Under the pieces are notes generated by a model. The model was not told the origin of the DNA, did not search any database, and saw only the letters and a program-made list of their open reading frames with translations. From Branchiostoma floridae (lineage: Eukaryota; Chordata; Leptocardii; Amphioxiformes; Branchiostomatidae): DNA of 64,000 bases. Positions 51,099 through 63,000 of the stretch are shown here, piece after piece. Position numbers and translations under genes: made by a program. The stretch lies in the NCBI RefSeq assembly GCF_000003815.2, contig NC_049984.1, positions 8,983,196-9,047,195 of the forward strand. Direction: 5' to 3'. Each line of letters begins with the position of its first letter. Positions within the stretch are counted from its first letter, which is position 1.

Positions 51099-54000
51099 CT
51101 GTACACGGAACATTGCAAAACATCCAATCAATACTGCTGTGCCACAATTGTGTGCATAAGATAAAAATTATTGACAGAATTAAGAAAAAGAAGACAACCC
51201 GTCCTATATGGAGACATACATGTACGGTACAAGGCTTATACTATAAGTTGAATATACATCTATTACAATGACTGTACCAACCAGTTTAAAGGCTGGAGTT
51301 GAGGACAACTTTATCATTATCATCATCATCATCTTTGATGCATTTGATGCATTTCAGCACACACACTGAGTGGGCAGGGGATAACTTAATGAGTATACAA
51401 ACTGTTTATTATCTGCCATACTAGCTCCAGCCATGTCCACCTGTCTCACCTGGTCAGGTGTCTGCTTCAGCAGTATCTTGCAGATCTTGCAGGCCACTGC
51501 TGCCCTACTGAGGGGTTTGGGCTCGTCAGACTTGAAGACGATGGTGATGTCCTTGGTGCACTTGGGGTGGAGATGTCCGGTCTGTGGGCTGAAGGTCAGG
51601 GCTGCGTGTTCCGGCCAGGTGAAGCGGTAGACATCTTGTTTGGAATGGTTGGTGATGGTGAAGCTCAGCTGGTGAGGTTCACCAATGGCACAGTCTCCGA
51701 AGTCCAGGTGGTTACCATGAACAGCTGGGGAGAAGATCCCTTCTTTAGTATATATGAAATAGTTTTTAAAACTATAATCTTATTGAACTCCTACAGGGTT
51801 TTGATATTTTGTAATGATTTGTCTTCATCATCATACAAACAAATACAAAAAAATCACTTAAGGTCAAGATGGGACATGTAGGAATACGAAACAAACTTGT
51901 CTAATATCATAAGCATATACAGGTAAGATTACGTTAAATATGAAGACAATGTTTTTTCGCATCCAGCTCATCCGTACTATACTCATTGTCTACCTTGGAT
52001 TTCTTCTTGTGCCTGTAATGCCTCTGTGGTGACACCAGCCAGAGGTGCGTCCAGAGCAGGCAGGTTTTCAATGGTCACCTCCTCCTCGTACCCTTCTCCG
52101 ATCAGCTGTATGTTGGTCTCCTCATACTGGTTGTCCATGACACTGAGGTGGATGGTTCCCTTGTACTGTTGCACAGCTCCAGGCTTGAACAGCACATCAA
52201 ACTCCACCTGCACACCATTCTCCACAATCACTGACATGGTGTGGGCTTGTTTAGATTGGGGCTCATCTGATGATAGAAAAATATTCAGCACGGGTTACTG
52301 ACAAGTTACAGCCCAACCACTTAATTCTATGGAGAGACCATGGCCCCTGCAGATCACTACTGAAACAGTAAAACAAACTGAACTACATTTTGACCTTTGA
52401 GTATCTTTTAATTTAAAAAAGAGCCCTAAGGTTAACAGTTAGTGGTAATGCACAAGACCAGCCAGGACAAGTTCTAGTGTGCCTTAGAGGGAGAGTCAGG
52501 TGACATTAAGATAGTAAATGTAAAAAATCAAGGCTGCCTCTGATATACATGTGTGGCATAACCAGACTTCAGTGCTGTTAGATGAGATACAAAATTTGCA
52601 TTGCTGCACTGATAATGACTAACCTTCCTCATCAGAGTCCACACCATTGGCTTGGATAGCTTTGCTTCCTCTCTTCAGTCTCAAGCTGAACCCTCTTTCA
52701 GGGTCAAGCAGGTCAATGTCAACCTACAGGGAGGGAAATGGGTTAAATGATATAATTTGTGCAAGCTCTAATTAGTATACTCATTTCTGAATCTACAGAA
52801 TAGACTTAAAATTTTCCTCAAACACAAAAAAAATTCCAACACAAAATGTTTGCACCCAGGCACAGAGGAACTCTTGTAGTGCAGTGGAAATCCGATGCAC
52901 AGACATGCCTTGAATCACATTAGATGCACTGTATTATCGACCAGTTTGTACAGAATATTCACAAAACATTACCCATGACATGATACTTATAATATTCAAT
53001 TGTCCATGGACATTTCTACAGTAGTGTAACATGCCCACCTTGCAGGGAAGGGTACCATCATTCTTGAGGACCATGGGCAGGGCCTGGGTGTGTCCCAGCA
53101 GCAGACGCCTGTACAGCAGCAGCGGCATGCCCTGTTTGTTGAACAGTGCCGGCTGCACCAGGGTCACCCTGGGGAGGGTGCCCTCTCCCACCAGCTCAAA
53201 GGACAGGTTGCGTGCCTTGGCCAGCGTACTGGGCAGTCCCTCCACCGTGGCCTCGAACAGCCCCGTGAAGCTCTGCATGGTGGATGGGGAGAAGCTGACC
53301 ACCACGTACATGTGGCTGTGGGTGGGGATGGCCACTCGCGACGGCTCCACGTCAAACACGTCTCCGTGGAGCTTGGAGGATGGCTTGATTGACAGCGGCT
53401 TTACAGAGAACGCCACGTCGCAGGGAACCTTGTTGGTGTTGGTGATCTGGAAGCGCGCCCTGGCCTTCCTCCCCACCATGACATTGTTGAAGACAAACTT
53501 GTTATCCTCTTCAACATACATCCCACCACTCTCCAGTTGTAACTGAGGAAAGAACGAGGAAGACAAGGTAACAATTTAGCATCTTAGTTGTCTGTTTCAT
53601 TAGGCCATGTTTGATTATATGGATGTCATCCTCTAGGAACCCCCGAACAGATGTGAGAGTGAAAATAAAAAAAAGCTTGGCCCCCAAAAAAGTTGGTTTC
53701 ATTGTGGAATTTAAGTGGTCAGGGAGGTTCAACAAATGAGTTAACACACAGAGTATGGTATACCAAATAATAGTCTTAATTTTTTTCTTTCAGTTCTTGT
53801 TTGACTTTTGAAATGACCTTTTTTAGCATTCTATGACATTAGTATCCATTTTTTTCTGACATTTTTTTTTCAATCTACAGTATATATTTGTTCATTTTAC
53901 AGCTGCTTTGTACGTTTTACAGTATGGTTGAAAACTTTTTTTTGGAAACAGGCAGATGTCATTCATAGAAGCTTTAAATGTACTGTACTTTAAATGAAGC

Positions 54001-57000
54001 TGTCACATTCATTGCAATGACTTTACTTTGCATCTCATCCTATAGCTCACCTGGGAAAGCATCTCGCTAGCTTGACTGTTCTGCACAATACGGTGTTCCT
54101 CAAAGATGGCTCCGATGTCAGAGGTGTTGATACTTGGGATGCAGGCCTCAGCCACCAGTCGGTACGGGATACCGCCTGGATGGTCCTCTGGGTCACGGTC
54201 AGAGATCTCAATAGCAATGTCCTGGAAATCAACGGAAAAAGCAAACTCAGTAACTATTGTGGGATTGCTTGCTTTCCAGACAAAACCTGGCAATATACGG
54301 ATTCTAAAGTAGTCAGTGAGGAACTAGCTTTTGAGGATTGAACTTAACTCTTTGAAAATAAACTAAACAATACAGGGATAGAAATCACAAAGAAGGTGTG
54401 TACTTGGCAAAAAAAGAGGAATTCTATGATTCTACACTGTAAAAAGACATCAGTTCTTGCATTCACTTTTAAATATACTTGCGTTATTCATAAACTCAGT
54501 ATAATAACTTCAACTTTGGTACATATAGGACACAGGTTACTCTGATGTATCCATGAAACATACAAAGGACTACATGTACATCCCAACTTTGGTACATATA
54601 GGACACAGTTTACTCAGACTGATGTATCCAGGACACATATAAAGGGCACCACTCACCACTTCTTCCCTGCCTGGCTGCTCCCCCAGACAGTCCACCTGGA
54701 CCTGCTGATGCCCTCCAGGCTGGATTAGCCCAAACCCAGGGTACACGGTGAACATGCCCAGCATCAGGCGAGACTGGTTGGCTTGTGTAACCTCTTGTCT
54801 AAAGTACAACAGCAGCTATTGTTATGATCACACTACACCCTAACACCACTGGAAAAAAGCACACCATTTCTACGTATCTGCACAATGGAGTATAGGAGCT
54901 ACAGACTGCTCTAGTGGCTTCTATACAGTAATTCACCCCAACTACATATTATGCATAAAATATGCCAAAAAAATACAATGAAGACCCAAACATAAATCAG
55001 AACAAGGTTACTGTCATGTTGCAAACAACCAATTTCTGAAGTCCTCTAATCAGTAGGGACATAGGAAGAGTTCATTAACTGATTCTTCCCATACTTCAGA
55101 AAAGTAGAAAAGGAACACCATAAACATCTGTTTATGACTACTGGCAATGCTTCAAAATGTGATTTTGATAGCACACAGTCACATTTTGTATTCAGGGATA
55201 ACAAATATTTGACAAAAATCTTTGCATATAGCTGAGGTTTCCTATTTGCATTGTCGGGATTTGACCAAGTGTTCATTACCTGACAGATTCTGCCTTCTTT
55301 GGTTTGGTGATGGACTTGCCAGAGCTGGAGCCATCACGGGACTTGGTGCGAGCTTTACCCGGTACGGGCCTGGTGAGGGAATAGTGACAGGTATAATGGC
55401 ACAGTGTAGCTACAGACTCAGGCGTGCACTCTCCTTGGTGCTGAACTACCAGCAGGTGTTGTGTGGGGTGCAGCAGCAGAAGGCCTAGGCTAAACTAGCT
55501 AGCCATAAGCTACTACACACTAACCTTACCTGGTGGGGAAGTGACTGAGCATTCTAATGCTTTTACTGCCAAACAGCAGTGTTTTACTGCCATGTATCCA
55601 GCGAATCATCAGGTAGGGAAAGATAAAACATGTTGAGAAAGTAATGAGACAACATACAATGTTGGGAAATGGAATACATGTAATAAAAGAAATGACATAC
55701 ATGTACATATTCTTAAGTCCTATCATACAGACATTCACAATAATTGGCACCTTTTGAAATATATATGCATTTGTCTTTGTATCATGTATATTATCCTTAA
55801 TATACATGCATCAACAGCAAATGGCTCACACCAGACAGATTTTTCAGGTAGTAAAAGAGAACGATACAAAATATATCTAGAAGCATGATGAATACCCAGA
55901 AATACCCCCCAAACCAGTTTACATTTCATTGCAATATTGTATGATGTTATTGGCAAAATGCCTTACATATGTAATAAGTTAATAATAAAGAGTTTCACTC
56001 ACAATCTTTTCTGTGGACTCTGTGCAGCTGTCTCCTTGATGTAGCGGATGATGCTGTACTTGAAGTCAAACTCTCCCTTGTTCTCAATGGTGATGGTGCG
56101 GGACTTACGGCTGTTCACCATCATGGCACCAAAATGTATGTCTTTCTCTGGATAGATGATGTATCTGTACCATAGCAATGTTGAAATGTTATAAGTTTGT
56201 GGAACTTAGAAAATAATTCAATTGTTGATATTCTGCACCTCCCTTGAACAAGTTCTTAAAACTTCTGTTCTGTAACAGTTCCAATGATTTTAAGTTGCTA
56301 ACGTAAGATTTACTTTTTGCTAACAGCAAATAACCATTTGCTATTCCTTTGCTGCAATAACCAGCTATATTTATGCATGGATTAATCCAGGTTGAAGAAA
56401 CAAAATGAAACACTAAGTCTTGTAAACACAAAATGAGAACTAGAGCACGTTCAGCTCATGATGGACTTAATCTGTAGTGAGTATAAAAATAAACTACAAG
56501 AATGTGGTACATCAAGACAAGTTCTTACCTGCTGAAGACAGATCGCACGGACAGTTTGATGGGGATGCTGGCTATTGTCTCCCCCTGGTCACCCAGGCTG
56601 GGTTCTATCACCTGTAGGAGGGGACATCAACATGTCATCATCAATATTCTAATGAAAGCTCATCCAAGATACAAACTTGGTCCAGAGATACATGTGGCCC
56701 AAGTTTGTATCTTGGATACTGAGCAGGACTGGTTTGTGATGGTTGTCAAGGAGGCCATATGCATAAGGGCGCATCAACCCTTTCTTAACCGTGACGGTGG
56801 CAGGTTCCGTCTTCCTGGCATCTACAATTCGCTGCTGATGTCATCTTCCGACTTCCAGAACATCAGCAAAGCAAATCAGACATATGAAGAAGGTCGACGA
56901 GTTTGACCAAAAATTTATGGTGAGGTTCTTTCTATGTGTTGGAACAAAGCTTAAACTGTACAACTATGTCATCATCAGCTGTAAACCATATGTGTTGTAT

Positions 57001-60000
57001 AGTCTTGGGTGTGCAACTACCTGTGGCAGTTTACCAAATGTAACATCATGATTCAGACTCTGATGAAGAGTTTAACACAAACAACTACAGTAGGTTTAAA
57101 GGGATTAAGGAAGCTATCTACATCAGAGCTTTGCAAACATCCCTGAACAGAGACGGTGGGTGCGATAGACTTCCTGCAACCTATGATCCACTGCTCACTG
57201 AGTCACGTGTTCTATCTACATAACATGACGTCACGGCAGCAGTGGATTGTTCATTCCTTGACAAAGACTGGTGCTGTTCATTTGAAAATTTGGGTGAGTC
57301 CAATTCTTGTGTTGGAATTCCCAGTTCAACTAGTTCAAGAATGACTTCTAACAACACAGATGAACTTTCAAGTTAACTACAGTAACCATTGCGTGGTGCC
57401 TGAGAATTGTATGTTAAACCTGTGCAGAGACGTACCTTACACCTGAGGATGGGCTGGTCCTTGATGTTGACCTCGTAGCGCGAGCGGAAGATGACCTGGA
57501 CCTGGGTGGGTCTGTCGGTGGGCAGGAGCGACCCGTGCTGGGGCAGTACCGAGAACAGACTACCCACCTCAGGCAGGTTAGGGTCACTGGTCTCAAACAT
57601 AAACCTGGGGACAGATGGGCAAAAAGTGTTGTCATTTGTGGCAGAGGTAAGGTTGATACTGTCCCCGAAATAAACATTTTCCTCTAAATACATTTTGATT
57701 CATCCTTGCTGAAGTAATCTGAAGAAATTTGTGTATACAAAGAAATTTGTATGTACAATCTATACAAATTTAAGATACCATTATGTAAAATGTATTATAT
57801 GTCGATAAATTTATTAGGACTCAATCTGTATCTCTGTTATATTCCATCTGAACCTTACCTCCCTCATGACCTCAATGAAAAGCGGCCTGCTGACTGATTT
57901 GAGCTTCTCATGAATAGATAAAGGTTCAAACAAACAAACAACAAATTACTTACTCATAACCAATCTCATATCTTCCCTTGTTCTTCAGCGTCAGGGTCTG
58001 CTTGGTCTCATCCATGACACGGATCACGCCAAAGTCAAGCCCACCATCTGCACCTTTGGGGAAGCTCATGTCCAGAGCAACATCATAGGCCTCAGCATGG
58101 ACCTGAATGTTCTCCACATCCACCAGACCCATGATGTTATCCACATCTGACACCTATGGTTTAGGAAAGATATAATGTTACATGTTAAGGTGTAGGGCTA
58201 TGGGCATGATGTAAAAAATACGACATTGACAGCAGATGGTGTGGATTTGTACAAAATAATTCCTTTGAACTGTAAATCTAAGTATGACTCCTGTCTAATA
58301 AGATGAATACAGCCAGAATTCATTTTTACCTCCAGACGAATGATCTTCTTGGTGTTGGTTGGCTTCATGGCACGGAAATGAGCATGTAGAGCCAGCTCAG
58401 ACTTGGGGTCAATGACCCCTTGCTCTGCAGACAGAGAAAAGTCATCTCCAAGATTCTCCACCCCGCTAATGCGCCAGGCCACGGGCAGAAGGGTTGGGTT
58501 TCTCAGGTAGATTGTCTTGGTGTCTTTCCTGGAGAAATAGTTGTGATGGTTTATTGAGAAATCCGTATCACTGAAGGCTGCAGCCCAAAGGCTGAATTGG
58601 TGTGTGATATTGCAATATAAAGTTAACATACTAAGTCAATGTTTAAAACACGCAAATCATTAAAAATGGAGTGTAGTCAGTGCAAGAATATACATGATAT
58701 CGACCAGCGAGTTCTTAAAATAGGGACATACAGTACTTATAATTGTAGAATTAGGTCATAGAAACTTCTGAATAGTTGAGTGGATGGACCATGTGTGGAA
58801 TGGCACTTCTACAATATGGCTCTTTTCAACAAGTACAATAAACAGTTATTTTAGCATCTTGTCTTTTAAAGTGCTGGAATTTTAGACAGCCTGGATTTGA
58901 ACACTCAACCTTTTGCATGCTGTTTGAGTGTGGTTAACTGTAGCTACAAAGTCTGTATATTGCTAACCATTATTGTTTGTAGCCATAAGACTAACCTGTG
59001 CAAGAGGACCTTCTCAAAGAACAACTGTTTGCGGTCCATCTCTATCTCAGGCTTGACTCCATGGCAGGAGATGCGGAACACCACAGGCTCCGGGTTCTCC
59101 CTCACACAGCACACCAGGCAGTCCTCAAAGTAGCCAGGCGTCTTTGGGTAGGCCCAAATGGTCAGCTCCTAAACGACCAAAAGGATTGTATGTTAATAAA
59201 TCACTGATATTTCTAAACGGCTGCTATTTGTACCTTAGACAAAGAGGTTGATACAGGGTTTTACCTTACCAAAGCTCACTTTCCATACTAGCCAATATGC
59301 ATCCATAACTTTGCCTATTTAAAGTCATCATTACTATCTTGTCTTGCATAACTGATGCTGGCCTTGGTGTTCTTTAATCTTGTACATACAGAAGATCAAT
59401 ATAAGATTACACAAAGCTGTTGCATCAAAAAACAAGACCTAGCCGGACTGTACCTGTGACTCAGTAGGCTTGAGGAGCATGCTGGGTGGATCCAGTAGGT
59501 ACGTGGTAGCCTGAGCATCCTGCTGGAAACAGAAGGTGATGTCTGCCTCCAGCGGAGAGGTGTTCATGATGGTTAGCTTCTCCATGTTCTCTGGGTACCT
59601 GCCTTCCTTGTACCTGTCTCTTGTCTTCCCGCACAGCAAGGGTCCGAATTCCATGATCTCCGTACCCAGGACGTACTTCTTGTGGATGATCTCGTCAGAC
59701 TTCTTGCTCTTCTTGCGGTGGGGAAAAACAACTCTGCAAGCAACACAACGCAAATTCAATGTTGATGACAGAAATTGTTTAAATTCTATTTCCACAGGAT
59801 GTCTGGGATGTAAAAAAATCTGATTTCAATCCAGTATTAGAAAACTAATAGATAGTCTTCCACTGGTCGTGACAGAGAGGACAGACACTACATTGTATGT
59901 ACAGTATTTACAGGTTCATTATAACAAGGAAATTTCCCTAGCTCTTTACAACAAGCTTAATGAACAGTGGACCATGGCATAACGTTCCATCCTAAGGACT

Positions 60001-63000
60001 GCAACCCTTTCCAGTCGTGTGCATGTCAGGTGACTGACACAGCCAACTCACGGCTTCTAGTTCCAGAGGCAGTGCCGCTAACCACTGCACACTGGCAAAA
60101 GTAGTACAGTTATTACAAATACCTGGGTTCTCTGCTGATTGTTGGGAAAGCACAGATTCCTCTGCAGTACAGCTGGTACCGTCTGCGGGTCCCAACAATC
60201 TCAAAGTTCAGCGTCTGATCAAACTGTCCCAGATCCTCCGACGTGAAGCGGAGACGCAGCGTCACGTCTCCGCCGGCAGGGATGACCCAGCGGAAAGTGC
60301 TTAGCCTGGAGGGATTCACACACAAGTTCTTAATACATCCAAAATTATGTTCAGAAAATACATGTGCCAACACAAAGCAAGATTTGATTATAAGAAATTT
60401 ATTGTTATCTTGAACTATAAAGATCTTAAGAAATTAGATAAGCATGGTAGAAACTTACTTTGGGCTTTTATGTTCAATTGCCGTAGAAGTGTCTCCAATT
60501 GTGCTGCAAAAAAAGTGTATTGCATGATTAATAATCAACACATAAATTAATCTATCTACTTGCCTAAAGTATGGATTATGGATCATATGAAAAGAATTTC
60601 AGATTCAAGTTCAAGCACGATATTCAAGATTAGAATCAAACAGGGATGCTACGCCAAGCAGAGCAGCTTAACATTTTGTCAGGAGCATTGGCATATATCT
60701 TTGAAACTTTGAGATTTTTTCTGCAGAAAGCAGAGAACTTCTGATCACAAACCTTTGTCCATCTGCCTCTGACCCAGGGGTAGCAGCCCCGGGGGGTGGG
60801 GAGGGTGCTGACAGAGAGCTCCTCCTGCCCTTCCTACTGGCCGACTTGCGGCGATCCTTCACGCTGTCCGTCCCCGATCGCTTGTCACGTTCCTTGGACC
60901 GTCCACGACTAGAGGTTGCTGTGTGCTCCTCCTGTTTGGGACAATATCAGAAGTTATTATTACTTCAAACTGGGCTGAACAGCATAGTGTTGCCATTGTC
61001 ACTGTGCACAATGTAAAATGCAGAGTTCATTAAGGTATAACCGTCCTTAACTGGCCAAGATTATAGTTTCTACCCTTGCATAAAGTGAAGGTGTCCTCCC
61101 ATCATTGAAGGTTCACAGTAAGACTTGTTTCAATGGAGTCTCAAGACATATTATATAGTAACATCTTTATCAGCGCTGTCCTTGGTTCTGAAGTAGCAGC
61201 TGGTGTTGTGTGGGGTGCAGCAGCAGAAGGCCCAGGCTAAACTAGCAAGTTATCAATTTGACTTTTCATCTGTCGATTCTTATAGCAACCATGGCTATAT
61301 GGCTAGTTCAATGTATTTAGATTGTGATCATCTTGAATTACACATGAATGTGCAGAACTTACCTTTTCAGGCTTGGTAGACTTGTCTGGTGTGACAGATT
61401 CAGTGTCAGGCTCAACATCAGGCAGTCTGTCCTCAGGTGCAACGTTCCTATGAAAGAGGTTGATACAGGGTTTCACCTTGTGCACCAGAAGCATTATATG
61501 TACAATATGTACAATAGAATTCTATTGCATGAGAAATAAGCATCTAAAATTGTTAATATCCGGTATGAAAAAGCCCGCTTGCTATTAAGAAATCTCTACT
61601 GAAAACATGCTTAACATGCTACATTACATCAGAAGCATTGCAATTTTATCAAGACACAGAACACACAATGCAATAAAGTACATAACTTTATGGGTAAAAT
61701 GACAATTAAGAACACTTTGTGACAAAGAAAGCGATTCAATACAGTAGATTTTCCAGCAGATGTCGAGGTAAAAGAACACTGAGATTATTTTGAAAACTTT
61801 GTCTTGGCTTGACACAAGAGCTGATTACAGTAAATGAAATATTTAAATGTAGACTAGAAGAAACCTTAAAAACCAAGACTTAGTAGACATCCAACACACT
61901 GGGATGGCAGATACAATGAGCAAGCAGACATTATGTTTTGGCTTACGGGTCATCTTGAGAAGCTGCCACAAAGATGTAGTGGCTGGCCACGTCTGTGCCG
62001 GGCGGGGATTTCCTCTTGACGGGATACGGAACCACTGAGAAAGTGGCAGGAGGTGGGATAGGTGGGCCGCCGGGACCAAGACCAAGTCCATCCAAAATCT
62101 AGGGATAGGTAAAAATATCAGTTAACTTCATCAACAATCAACAATATCTTAAAACTGTCTGCTACCAAAATGTGCAAATGTGTTTCTGAGATAATGATCT
62201 GAAATAATCTTAGAATGACAAAAGGTAACATTATGCCGGATATATGCAATGAACTTTCAATGTGATCTTCAGGGAAATTCAGGCAGCCTCTGCATGGTTG
62301 CCTACTAGCCTGTAGTAACTGTTGCTCTGTTCTTGTGAATATTGAATTGAACAAACCATAAAGATTACTACGAAACTTAACACACCTCGTCCACTGGAGG
62401 CAGCTGTCCTGAGGTCAGGAGGCGAGGCCCACAGGGGTCATCTGGGTCGCTAGCGTCTAAGATGATGTGTGGCACCCCCAGCTCCTCCTTAGCCTGCTCC
62501 TCCCCACCCTTGTCACTGTCGGCAGGGAAAGGTTCTCCACCAAGCTGGGAGGTGGGTGTGCCAGCTCCCTGGAGAAAGATATCATATACATGTAAGTCAC
62601 ATCAGGTCTATCTATATATGGGATTGTATGCAATGACATGCAACTGAAAAACCCTAATCAACAGCAGCTATTTCTTTCCCTAGAGAAATTCATATGTCAC
62701 TAGGTATGGCTTGGTAAGCTAAAAAGGTAATGTACAGTAACAGCAATTTAAAAGTATCTTACTGGTATAAAGGATGACTGATAACAAGAATGACCATGCT
62801 AATGAATCAAGAATGATAACAGAACCATTGGTACCTCTTTCAGCCTCTCTAGTTTCTCCTTCTCCAGACGTTCTTTTTCTTGTTTCTCCTTCTCCAGCCT
62901 CTCCTTCTCCTTGTCCTTGGCGCGACCTCTCTTGGCGGAGGGCGGTGGTTGGTCGTCAGCAGACTCCTTCTCCTCCTCAGGTGTGGTCGGCCTGTGCACA

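Noticed and set aside
53031-53546. Plus-strand open frame of 171 residues opposite the largest HYDIN internal exon.
   Set aside because: Antisense shadow of a 504-nt coding exon with GC-rich codons.
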